From positions 1 through 41,464 of the forward strand of contig CAIYDY010000317.1 in assembly GCA_903925015.1 (NCBI GenBank): DNA of 41,464 nt, written 5' to 3'. Under the pieces are notes generated by a model. The model was given only the letters and a program-made list of their open reading frames with translations. It was not told the origin of the DNA and did not search any database. The position numbers were made by a program, and so were the translations under genes. This DNA is from an uncultured Acidobacteriia bacterium (lineage in GTDB: Bacteria > Acidobacteriota > Terriglobia > Bryobacterales > Bryobacteraceae). This document shows, piece after piece, positions 14,747 through 22,854 of the stretch. Each line of letters begins with the position of its first letter. The stretch's first letter is position 1.

Positions 14747-17407
14747 ATGAGCGCTTTCGCAAATTCCTATACAGACGATAACCACGTTCTAACAATTGAA
14801 GAGTTGGCCGAACTCACCCAGGAAGGCGGGGAGCCGGCCGCAACATTGATGAACGTTGTGGCACTGATCGCCAAACGTTTCGGGACCGAGGTCTGCTCGG
14901 CTTACCTCTTGGAAGCAGACAGGGCGAACCTCGTCCTCGCCGCTACCGTTGGCCTCCGCCGCGAGTGCATCGGTGCCCTCCGACTCGGCCTCCACGAAGG
15001 CCTCACCGGTTTGGTCGCTGAAACCGTTCAACCCGTTGCGGTGCAGCAGGTTTCCACCCACCCGCGGTACAAGTTCTTCGAGAGCACCGGCGAAGAGGGA
15101 TACCAGTCCTTTCTCGGCGTTCCCGTTATTGATCGCGGCGTGCTCCAGGGTGTCCTGGTCGTCCAGACGACCGAAGCGCGGGTTTTCCAAAATAGTGAAA
15201 TCCGCATGCTGACCGAGGCCGCCACGGAAGTCGCGCCCGTAATCAGCGAGGCCCGTACCCTGGCCAGATTTATCGCGCCCACCCAGGAACGCCTTTGGGC
15301 CCTCGCCCGCAACCTGTGGTGGAGCTGGGACCACGAAGTCACCTCCATCTTCCGCGAACTCGACCCCGTCCGCTTCCGCCAGACCAACCACAATCCCGTT
15401 TCGATGCTCTCCCAGATGCCGCTTGCCGACATCGAGCGGCGTGCCGGCGAATTGATGCTCCACAGCCGGATCAACTCGGCCTACCGGCGGCTCCAGGACT
15501 ACCTGCGCTCGGAGCGCACATGGGGCGGAACCCACGCCGGTGTTCTCCGTCCGCGCCCGGTGGCCTATTTTTCGGCCGAATTCGGCATCCACGAATCCAT
15601 CCCCGTCTATTCCGGCGGCTTGGGTGTGCTCGCTGGCGACCACATCAAGAGTGCGTCGGATCTGGATATCCCGCTCATCGGCATCGGCCTGTTTTATGCT
15701 CAGGGCTACTTCCGCCAGCGCCTGAACCCGGGCGGATGGCAGGTGGAGGACTACCTCCCCACGGACATCAACTCCCTGCCCATGGAACCCGCCATCGGCT
15801 CCAACGGCGCACCCGTCATGATCCATATCGACACGCGCCGCGGCACCATCCGGGCCAAGGTTTGGCGTCTCAAGATCGGTCGAATCGACCTGCTCCTGCT
15901 CGATTCCAACGTCGAGGGCAACGCACCCGAGGATCGGGAACTGACTTCCCAGCTTTACGGTGGCGACGGTCGGGTGCGCATCCGCCAGGAACTGCTCCTG
16001 GGCGTCGGCGGTGTGCGCGCCCTGCGCGCCATGGGCATCGTCCCCGGCGTCTACCACATGAACGAGGGCCACTCGGGCTTCGCCGTGCTCGAAGCCATCC
16101 GGACGCGCATGGTCGACGAGGGTATTTCCTTCGACCAGGCAGCTCCGATTACCGCTCGTGAGGTCGTCTTCACCACCCATACCCCCGTCCCAGCCGGACA
16201 CGACCGGTTCGGTGCCGATCTGATTGAAGAGCACTTGGGACCGCTCCGCGATGGTCTGGGTATCTCCCATGACCGGTTGATGAATTTGGGCTGCGAAAAC
16301 CCCAACAACCGCCACGAATTCTGCATGACCGTGCTGGGTTTGAAGCTCTCCCGCCACGCGAATGCCGTTTCGTCCCTCCACGGCGAGGTTTCGCGCGCCA
16401 TGTGGACCGGAATCTACCCCGGCGTCCGCGAGGATGCCGTGCCGATCGGCCACATCACCAACGGTGTCCACGTGCCCTCATGGCTCGCTCCGCAGATGGT
16501 CCGGTTGTACGACCGGCATTTGGGTCCCGATTGGCAACGGCAATCCGCCGAGTCCCATGTTTGGGAAGGCATTGAAAACATTGATGATGCCGAATTGTGG
16601 GAAATGCACTTGAGCCTCAAGGCGCGCATGCTGGATTTTGTCCGCCGCCGCGCAGTTGCCCAGGCGAAGGTGCGCGCCGAATCCCCCGAAAAGCTCCAGC
16701 GTTTGTCCAAGGTGCTGAGCCCGGACGCGCTGACCATCGGTTTTGCCCGCCGTTTTGCCACCTATAAGCGCGCCAACCTGATCTTGACCGACATCGAGCG
16801 TCTCGGGAAGATGGTGAACGACCCCAAGCGCCCCGTACAGTTTGTGTTTGCCGGCAAGGCCCACCCGCGCGACGAGCCCGGCAAGCGTGTACTCCAGCAG
16901 ATCGCGGAACTGATGCGGGATCCCCAGTTCTCCGAAAAATTCCTCTTCATCGAGGACTACGACATCAATGTCGGTCGGCACTTGGTGCAGGGCGTCGATG
17001 TCTGGCTCAACAACCCCCGTCGACCCCTCGAAGCATCGGGAACCAGCGGACAGAAGGTTGTTCTCAATGGCGGCCTCAACCTGTCGGTCCTCGACGGCTG
17101 GTGGGCTGAAGCCTACGACGGTATGAACGGCTTCGGCATCGGCACTGGCCGCACCCATAGCAATATGGACGTCCATGACCGCCGCGATGGGGAGGATCTG
17201 TACCGCGAGTTGAGCGAAACGGTCATTCCGCTCTACTACCAACGCGACCGCGACGGACTGCCCCGTGGCTGGATCAAGCGTATGAAGCGGACCATCCGCA
17301 CCCTCGGCTGGCGCTTCAATGCCGACCGCATGGTGATGGATTACACGTTGAAGTGCTATGTGCCGGCAGCCGGTGGCACGTCCAGTGACATGACTCGGCT
17401 CGCGTAG
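14747..17407 (+). CDS. glgP: GAF domain-alpha-glucan phosphorylase fusion
   Basis: An 886-aa protein. Residues about 25-175 form a GAF domain very like those of PtsP/NifA proteins (SAYLLEADRANLVLAATVGL, LRLGLHEGLTGLVAE, FLGVPVIDRGVLQGVLVVQ). From about 185 on it is an alpha-glucan phosphorylase of the short DUF3417 type: NLWWSWDHEV, VAYFSAEFGIHESIP, YSGGLGVLAGDH, HMNEGHSGF, and the PLP site GTSGQKVVLNGGLNLSV (Lys770 binds PLP). It would release glucose-1-phosphate from glycogen or maltodextrin in the cytoplasm. The GAF head suggests direct control by a small ligand. ATG at 14747 with GGAAAG six bases upstream. The gene symbol reflects the catalytic half only. Confidence 0.92.
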   Translation: MSAFANSYTDDNHVLTIEELAELTQEGGEPAATLMNVVALIAKRFGTEVCSAYLLEADRANLVLAATVGLRRECIGALRLGLHEGLTGLVAETVQPVAVQQVSTHPRYKFFESTGEEGYQSFLGVPVIDRGVLQGVLVVQTTEARVFQNSEIRMLTEAATEVAPVISEARTLARFIAPTQERLWALARNLWWSWDHEVTSIFRELDPVRFRQTNHNPVSMLSQMPLADIERRAGELMLHSRINSAYRRLQDYLRSERTWGGTHAGVLRPRPVAYFSAEFGIHESIPVYSGGLGVLAGDHIKSASDLDIPLIGIGLFYAQGYFRQRLNPGGWQVEDYLPTDINSLPMEPAIGSNGAPVMIHIDTRRGTIRAKVWRLKIGRIDLLLLDSNVEGNAPEDRELTSQLYGGDGRVRIRQELLLGVGGVRALRAMGIVPGVYHMNEGHSGFAVLEAIRTRMVDEGISFDQAAPITAREVVFTTHTPVPAGHDRFGADLIEEHLGPLRDGLGISHDRLMNLGCENPNNRHEFCMTVLGLKLSRHANAVSSLHGEVSRAMWTGIYPGVREDAVPIGHITNGVHVPSWLAPQMVRLYDRHLGPDWQRQSAESHVWEGIENIDDAELWEMHLSLKARMLDFVRRRAVAQAKVRAESPEKLQRLSKVLSPDALTIGFARRFATYKRANLILTDIERLGKMVNDPKRPVQFVFAGKAHPRDEPGKRVLQQIAELMRDPQFSEKFLFIEDYDINVGRHLVQGVDVWLNNPRRPLEASGTSGQKVVLNGGLNLSVLDGWWAEAYDGMNGFGIGTGRTHSNMDVHDRRDGEDLYRELSETVIPLYYQRDRDGLPRGWIKRMKRTIRTLGWRFNADRMVMDYTLKCYVPAAGGTSSDMTRLA

Positions 17408-17520
17408 GGTATTTCTCGCGGAATTTTTCACCTGTCCGTAAAGTTCTGACGGTCCGTTGCCGATAGACTTTATGTGAACACAATCGCAACGGCAACGATT
17501 TGGTGCGGGAGGCGCAATCG

Positions 17521-17955
17521 ATGAGATTCGCCGCCCGCCCGACGTTTGTACACCCCCCAAACCTTCCAGACCCCGCAACCCCGGCTCCAACCCCGCCGAG
17601 TGCTCCTGATCCGTGGAGCTTTCCAGACACATCCGCAGCCTCGCTGGATAACCCAGCGGGTTCCACGAAGAACCGGTCCGGCCAAAGCCAGGGAGCCGGG
17701 CAGCGCTACGAGGCTGAGATCCGCTTTCTATCCCTCTTGGTCGAGAAGCATCGGCGCTCCACGGACTCCAACGGTCTGAAGGCCTGTGAGTTCGTCACCT
17801 CCAAGCTTTCCGATGCCTCAAGAGCCGTTGCAATCGGAGACGAGGAGGGTGCGTGGTTCCATGTGTTCGGTGCCGCCTCCCTTTGCCGCTCCTTCGATAT
17901 CGATTCCCAAAAAATTGAACAGGTGATCGCGCGCCTGAATAACTTGTTGAAATAG
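17521..17955 (+). CDS. Small protein of unknown function
   Basis: A 144-aa protein. Residues 1-65 are low-complexity and proline-rich (PPNLPDPATPAPTPPSAPDP) and are probably disordered. The C-terminal 75 residues form a helical domain (YEAEIRFLSLLVEKHRR, CEFVTSKLSDASRAVAIGDEE, KIEQVIARLNNLLK). The start is the ATG at 17521, which has GGGAGG about eight bases upstream; an in-frame GTG 21 bases earlier is less likely. It precedes the CheX-like gene by 45 bp and may be co-transcribed. I do not recognise the family; a scaffold or partner of the CheX-like protein is a guess from position only. Confidence 0.6.
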   Translation: MRFAARPTFVHPPNLPDPATPAPTPPSAPDPWSFPDTSAASLDNPAGSTKNRSGQSQGAGQRYEAEIRFLSLLVEKHRRSTDSNGLKACEFVTSKLSDASRAVAIGDEEGAWFHVFGAASLCRSFDIDSQKIEQVIARLNNLLK

Positions 17956-18000
17956 CTGACCGGCAACCATTAAAGCCAGTAGTCAAGAAGAGGATTCAAT

Positions 18001-18552
18001 ATGAGTACTATCGGGCCTTTGAGCCACGATCGCGTCGGTGCCGTCATCAGGACCGCCACACAAGACGTTTTTTCCACCATGTTGGGCTTGCCAATTGCCA
18101 GCGGGGACACCGCAGTCCGTTCCATCCCAGCTGGAGCACGGTCAGCAGTTGCCGCTCTGCTGGGACTGACCGGTGAATGGGTCGGCTCCGGCCAGGTCAC
18201 CTGCGAACCATCGCTGGCCTGCAAGATTGCTTCCGCCATGTTGATGGCAGAGTACGAAGCCGTTGACGACGACGTCCTCGACGCGGTTGCCGAAGTCGCC
18301 AACATGATTGTGGGCAATATCAAGAACACAATTGAGGAGGATCTCGGGCCGATGGGGCTAAGCACCCCGACCGTCGTCTCCGGATGTGATTTCGAAACCC
18401 GCATTCCCGGAAATCCAGACTGGGTTGTAGTCCCCTTTGAATGCTGCGGAGAGGCGATGACGGTCCAGTTGGTCCTAGCCCCGGCCTCGGGCTCCGTTAG
18501 AAAGCGAATGATGATGCCCGTAGCCGAGCTGGAACTGGCCTGCGTCGGCTAA
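18001..18552 (+). CDS. CheX-like CheY-P phosphatase
   Basis: A 183-aa cytoplasmic protein of the CheC/CheX/FliY family, which dephosphorylates phospho-response-regulators. The core is visible: DVFSTMLGLP near the N-terminus, LLGLTGEWVGSGQVTCEPSLA, and the phosphatase helix AVAEVANMIVGNIKNTIEE with the E-x-x-N pair at Glu98 and Asn101. The later strand MTVQLVLAP completes the fold. Only one E-x-x-N helix is present, as in CheX (CheC has two). No che, fli or response-regulator gene is in the window, so the target is unknown. A two-hairpin repeat begins ten bases after the stop. Confidence 0.85.
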   Translation: MSTIGPLSHDRVGAVIRTATQDVFSTMLGLPIASGDTAVRSIPAGARSAVAALLGLTGEWVGSGQVTCEPSLACKIASAMLMAEYEAVDDDVLDAVAEVANMIVGNIKNTIEEDLGPMGLSTPTVVSGCDFETRIPGNPDWVVVPFECCGEAMTVQLVLAPASGSVRKRMMMPVAELELACVG

Positions 18553-18561
18553 CCCCGCTTT

Positions 18562-18611
18562 TGTGGGGCAGCCATTCTTGGCTGCAGCCGACTTTCAGTC
18601 GGCTCCAACCG
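18562..18611 (+). repeat. Two-hairpin intergenic element, copy B
   Basis: Same layout as copy A. Hairpin 1 is GCAGCCA/TGGCTGC; hairpin 2 is GCCGAC-TTTCA-GTCGGC, where an A-T pair replaces the C-G pair of copy A. A CCCCGC-TTTT-GTGGGG pairing at 18553-18568 could form an extra stem with the upstream flank. It follows the CheX-like gene. Confidence 0.85.
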
Positions 18612-18696
18612 TACAGCTCGGTGCGCCAGCAGAAATAGTTCGTTGGAAGGTTGTGGCGACGGCGCTGCATACGAGATATACTTTGCAGGGATTGCC

Positions 18697-19167
18697 ATGA
18701 ATCGAACAATCAACGTGTCCGTAAACGGCAAGCGCCACACCCATGAGGTGGAGCCGCGCTTATTGCTGATTCACTACCTGCGGGAGGTCATCGGCCTCAC
18801 AGGCACCCATATGGGTTGCGAAACATCGCTGTGCGGTGCCTGTACGGTCGAGGTGGATGGAAAAGCCGTAAAAAGCTGCACCATGTTTGCCGTCCAGGCC
18901 GATGGAACAGAGGTGCTGACCGTGGAAGGGCTCGCGGCTCCGGATGGAAAACTGCATCCGATCCAAGAGGCTTTCTGGAACGAGCACGCTCTCCAATGCG
19001 GCTTCTGCACCCCCGGAATGATCATGGTTTCCAAGCAGATTCTGGAGCGCAATCCCGATCCCACCGACGCTGAGATCCGCGAAGGGCTCGATGGCAACCT
19101 ATGCCGTTGCACTGGTTACCAACACATTGTCAACGCGGTGCGCACCGCGGCAAAGGCGGGGGTCTAA
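18697..19167 (+). CDS. coxS: Molybdenum hydroxylase small subunit, two [2Fe-2S] clusters
   Basis: A 156-aa electron-transfer subunit of the xanthine dehydrogenase/CO dehydrogenase family. The plant-ferredoxin-like cluster ligands are in [17 protein letters not shown], and the helical cluster ligands in [11 protein letters not shown] and [11 protein letters not shown]. The ATG at 18697 has AGGGA upstream; an in-frame start at 18643 lacks support. It is first in a tight S-L-M-G operon: the large subunit starts two bases after its stop. The symbol denotes the structural class, because the operon's substrate is not established and CO oxidation is not implied. Confidence 0.92.
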   Translation: MNRTINVSVNGKRHTHEVEPRLLLIHYLREVIGLTGTHMGCETSLCGACTVEVDGKAVKSCTMFAVQADGTEVLTVEGLAAPDGKLHPIQEAFWNEHALQCGFCTPGMIMVSKQILERNPDPTDAEIREGLDGNLCRCTGYQHIVNAVRTAAKAGV

Positions 19168-19169
19168 CC

Positions 19170-21503
19170 ATGCCTGTCAGCTCAATCGTAAAACTTGAAA
19201 AATTAGTCGGCAAGCGGCTGCGTCGGCGGGAAGACCCCCGCCTGATCACAGGAACCGCCACCTATGTCGAAGATGTAAAACTCCCGAATCTGCACCACGC
19301 CGTGATTGTCCGCAGCCCCCACGGTGCGGCCAACATTCGGTCCATCGACATTTCGAAGGCCCAGGCGTTGCCCGGCGTCCTCGCCGTTTATATAGGCAAG
19401 GATATCGTCGGCGTAGGCACAGTGCCCTGCGGCGCGGATCTGCCGGGCCTGCGTCGTCCCGCCCACCACATCTTGGCTCAGGACCGTGTCTACCTGGTCG
19501 GCCACCCGGTTGCCGTCGTCGTGGCGACGGACCGTTACATCGCAGCCGACGGAGCCGATTTGGTCGAGGTTGACTACGACGTTCTCCAAGCCGTAACCGA
19601 CCCCGAAAAGGCTCTAGCTCCCGGAGCACCCTCAGTCCACCCCGAATGGCCGGACAACATAGCGTTTACCTTCCACCAGAACGGTGGAGACATCGACGCC
19701 GCTTTCGCCGAGGCCGAAGTCGTCGTCAAGCAACGGATCACCAGTCAGCGGTTGGTCCCCAACGCCATGGAAACCCGCGGCGTGGTGGCTGACTGGAAAT
19801 CCAACGACCGCTCCCTGACTTTGCACACCTCCACCCAAATCCCCCACTTGGCCCGCACCCTGCTCGCCGGAATGCTTGGGATCGAGGAAAACCGCTTCCG
19901 ACTCATTGCCCCGGAGGTCGGCGGCGGCTTCGGCTCCAAGCTGAACGTGTACGCCGAGGAGGCACTCATGGGCTGGATCTCGATGCAACTCGGCCTGCCC
20001 GTCAAGTGGATCGAATCACGACGCGAGAACTTCATGGTCACGATCCACGGTCGCGGCCACGTCGACTACCTCGAAATCGCCGCCAAACGCGACGGCACCA
20101 TCCTCGGACTGAAGCTGAAGTTGATTCAGGATCTCGGTGCCTACCACCAATTGCTGACTCCCGCGATCCCGACCCTCAGTGTCCTCATGATGCCGGGACT
20201 CTACAACTTCCGCAATATCCAAGCGGAAATCATCGGCACCTTCACCAACTGCGTTCCCACCGATGCCTACCGTGGTGCCGGTCGCCCCGAAGCAACTCAC
20301 GGCATCGAGCGGATGGTCGACATCCTGGCCGCCGAACTGAACATGGATCCCGCCGAGATCCGGTTTAAGAACTTCGTCCGGCCCGAGCAGTTCCCGTTCC
20401 CCACCGCGACAGGTCTGAACTACGACTCGGGCGACTACGCCAACACCTTCCAGAAGGCCCTCGACACCATCGATTACCAAGGTCTGCGCACGCAACAGGC
20501 CGAGGCGCGCGCCGCCGGACGCTTCATGGGTATCGGCATTTCCACCTACGGCGAAATCTGCGCCATGGGCCCGTCCGTGGCCACCCCCGCCGGCGGTTGG
20601 GAAAGCGCAACGGTAAAGTTCGAACCCAGCGGCAAGGTGACCGTGCTGACCGGCACCTCGCCCCACGGGCAAGGCCAGGAAACCACCTTCGCCCAGTTGA
20701 CCGCCGACGAACTCGGCGTTCCCATCGACGACATCGTCGTCCTCCACGGCGACACCTCCATCGTCCAGTACGGCATCGGAACATTCGGAAGCCGCAACAC
20801 GGCGGTGGGCGGAGCAGCCCTCTTCTATGCCCTTCAGGACATGAAGGAAAAGGTGAAGAAGTTCGGCGCTGCAATGTTGAAAACCGACGAAGTCATCTTC
20901 GAGGACGGCCATTGCCTCGATCCAAAAACCGGTGCATCGGTCACAGTTCAACAAATCGCCGGTGCCGCCTACCGCGGCATCGTCATACCCAAGGGAATGG
21001 ATCCCGGTTTGGTAGTCACCAAGTTTTGGGAACCGCCGAATTTCACCTACCCCTTCGGAGCCCACATCATTGTCAGCGAGGTGGATCCCGAAACCGGCCA
21101 GATCGAGATCAAGCGCTATGTCGCGGTCGATGACATCGGCAACCAGTTGAATCCCCTCCTCGTCGACGGCCAACTCCACGGCGGTGCCGCCCAGGGCTTG
21201 GGCCAAGCGCTCTGGGAGCAGGGCGTTTACGACGACAACGGCCAGCTGGTCACCGGCGAGTTCATGGACTACACCATGCCGCGTGCCCGGATGATGCCGT
21301 GGATCGAAAGCTCCCACACCTGCACCCCGTCGCCGGTAAATCCCCTCGGCGTCAAGGGTGTCGGCGAAGCCGGTACCATCGGCTCCACCCCCGCCATGGT
21401 CAACTCCGTGGTGGACGCGCTGTCCCCCCTGGGCGTTCGGCATATCGACATGCCGATGACGCCGGAAAAAATCTGGAAGATTGTAAACGGGAGCAAGGCA
21501 TGA
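19170..21503 (+). CDS. coxL: Molybdenum hydroxylase large (Mo-cofactor) subunit, form-II-like
   Basis: A 777-aa catalytic subunit binding the molybdopterin-cytosine-dinucleotide cofactor. The family start KLVGKRLRRREDPRLITG is clear. The active-site loop reads AYRGAGR (Ala366-Arg372), not AYxCSFR of true aerobic CO dehydrogenase form I, so this is a form-II or related hydroxylase of unknown substrate. The base glutamate is in GVKGVGEAGTIG (Glu733), and cofactor-binding glycine motifs include GGGFGSK and SPHGQGQETTFAQL. ATG at 19170, two bases after coxS. The stop overlaps the coxM start (ATGA at 21500-21503). Confidence 0.93.
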   Translation: MPVSSIVKLEKLVGKRLRRREDPRLITGTATYVEDVKLPNLHHAVIVRSPHGAANIRSIDISKAQALPGVLAVYIGKDIVGVGTVPCGADLPGLRRPAHHILAQDRVYLVGHPVAVVVATDRYIAADGADLVEVDYDVLQAVTDPEKALAPGAPSVHPEWPDNIAFTFHQNGGDIDAAFAEAEVVVKQRITSQRLVPNAMETRGVVADWKSNDRSLTLHTSTQIPHLARTLLAGMLGIEENRFRLIAPEVGGGFGSKLNVYAEEALMGWISMQLGLPVKWIESRRENFMVTIHGRGHVDYLEIAAKRDGTILGLKLKLIQDLGAYHQLLTPAIPTLSVLMMPGLYNFRNIQAEIIGTFTNCVPTDAYRGAGRPEATHGIERMVDILAAELNMDPAEIRFKNFVRPEQFPFPTATGLNYDSGDYANTFQKALDTIDYQGLRTQQAEARAAGRFMGIGISTYGEICAMGPSVATPAGGWESATVKFEPSGKVTVLTGTSPHGQGQETTFAQLTADELGVPIDDIVVLHGDTSIVQYGIGTFGSRNTAVGGAALFYALQDMKEKVKKFGAAMLKTDEVIFEDGHCLDPKTGASVTVQQIAGAAYRGIVIPKGMDPGLVVTKFWEPPNFTYPFGAHIIVSEVDPETGQIEIKRYVAVDDIGNQLNPLLVDGQLHGGAAQGLGQALWEQGVYDDNGQLVTGEFMDYTMPRARMMPWIESSHTCTPSPVNPLGVKGVGEAGTIGSTPAMVNSVVDALSPLGVRHIDMPMTPEKIWKIVNGSKA

Positions 21504-22354
21504 TCGCGAATTCCTTCGAATACTCGTCCCCCGCCACCTTGGCGGAAGCGCTCGGCCTCATCGCCGACGGCGCGAAACCTCTCTCCGGTGGCATGAGCCT
21601 CATCCCGATGATGAAGCTGCGGCTGGCTTCGCCGGAGCACCTCGTCGACCTCGCACGCCTCCCCGAACTCAACTACATCCGGGAGGAACACGGTGAACTT
21701 CACATCGGTGCCGCCGCCACCCACCACGATGTGGAAAACGCGCCCCTGACGCGCGGCAAGTGCCCCCTGCTTGCTGAAACCGCAGCCCACATCGGCGATA
21801 TCCAAGTCCGGAACCGCGGCACCATCGGTGGCAGCGTCGCCCACGCTGACCCCGCCGCCGACTATCCCGCCGCCCTGCAAGCCCTCGAAGCCAAAATCGT
21901 CCTTCGCAGCGCCTCTGGCGAACGGACCGTCTCCACAGCCGACTTCTTCATCGACACATTCACCACGGCTCTCGAACCCGGGGAAATCGTCGTCGAAGTC
22001 ATCGTCCCCGTCGAGCCGGGCCTGACCGGCACCAGCTACCAGAAATGCCTCCAGCCGGCCAGCGGTTTCGCCATCGTCGGGGTCGCAGCACGCGTCCGCC
22101 GCGATGGCGATAATTTCGGCCCGGTCCAAATCGGCATTACCGGCCTCACCGGCACTTCCTATCGCGCCACCGCAGTCGAAAACGCCCTGACCGGCAAGCC
22201 TGCCACCGAGGAAACCATCCGCGCCGCCGCCGCCCATGCCGCCGACGGCGTCGATGCCAATTCCGATCTCCACGCTTCTGCCGAATACCGAGCCAGCCTC
22301 GCGGTTTCCTATACCGCCCGCGCAATCCGCTCAGCTCTCTCGAGGTCCGCTTGA
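21500..22354 (+). CDS. coxM: Molybdenum hydroxylase medium (FAD) subunit
   Basis: A 284-aa FAD-binding subunit that passes electrons from the iron-sulfur subunit to the acceptor. The two flavin motifs of the family are present: LSGGMSLIPMMKLRL near the N-terminus (AGGxS-like, here SGGMS) and TIGGSVAHADPAADYPA. The C-terminal CO-dehydrogenase flavoprotein domain carries FAIVGVAARV. Translation is coupled to coxL by ATGA and to the next gene by TTGA. Length is normal for the family. Confidence 0.92.
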   Translation: MIANSFEYSSPATLAEALGLIADGAKPLSGGMSLIPMMKLRLASPEHLVDLARLPELNYIREEHGELHIGAAATHHDVENAPLTRGKCPLLAETAAHIGDIQVRNRGTIGGSVAHADPAADYPAALQALEAKIVLRSASGERTVSTADFFIDTFTTALEPGEIVVEVIVPVEPGLTGTSYQKCLQPASGFAIVGVAARVRRDGDNFGPVQIGITGLTGTSYRATAVENALTGKPATEETIRAAAAHAADGVDANSDLHASAEYRASLAVSYTARAIRSALSRSA

Positions 22355-22788
22355 AAATCGCCGGAACCGCCAAACTTCCCTTCACCCCCGAGCGGGCCTA
22401 TGCCCTCATGCAGGACCCGCTCATCCTCGCCAAAGCCATCCCCGGTTGCGACGCCTTGGACAAAACTGGAGACGACGAGTACCGCCTGAAAATGAAGATG
22501 GTGCTCGCCAGCCTTTCAGGCTCCTTCGAGGGAAAAGTGCGCCTCACCGCCCCCGACCCGCCCAACTCCTTCCGAATGCTCGTCGAAGGCTCGGGAAAAA
22601 TCGGCTTCATGAAGGGCGAAGGACTGATCAAAATCACCGCCGCACCAGATGCGGGAGTCGATATCACGTACGAGGGCGACGCCCAAATCGGCGGCACCAT
22701 GGCGGCCGTCGGCAACCGCATGATCGACATGACCGCCCGCATGCTCATCAAACGTTTTTTCGAAAAGCTGGCCTCGGAACCAGCCTAG
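22351..22788 (+). CDS. coxG: CoxG-like SRPBCC protein
   Basis: A 145-aa START/SRPBCC-fold protein of the CoxG family, which in CO dehydrogenase operons helps attach or mature the enzyme at the membrane. Typical features are AKLPFTPERAYALMQDP at the start, AIPGCDAL, and a long C-terminal helix (RMIDMTARMLIKRFFEKL). The start is a TTG at 22351 overlapping the coxM stop, which fits the exact beginning of the family; the next ATG would remove the first strand. The usual C-terminal membrane anchor is absent, so the protein is the short soluble form. Confidence 0.85.
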   Translation: MKIAGTAKLPFTPERAYALMQDPLILAKAIPGCDALDKTGDDEYRLKMKMVLASLSGSFEGKVRLTAPDPPNSFRMLVEGSGKIGFMKGEGLIKITAAPDAGVDITYEGDAQIGGTMAAVGNRMIDMTARMLIKRFFEKLASEPA

Positions 22789-22854
22789 GAAATCTACGTA
22801 TCCCCCAACTCCGGGTGAGAATTATCCCGCCGCAGCCCACTATCTCCTTGCGGG

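Noticed and set aside
14789-16471. 560-codon minus-strand frame opposite the phosphorylase
   Set aside because: No recognisable domain, and the opposite strand encodes a complete GAF-phosphorylase with its active-site lysine.
20016-21443. 475-codon minus-strand frame opposite coxL
   Set aside because: Gly/Val/Asp-rich shadow frame; coxL has all its cofactor motifs on the plus strand.
18697-22354. Aerobic CO dehydrogenase (form I)
   Set aside because: The active-site loop is AYRGAGR, lacking the Cys of AYxCSFR.
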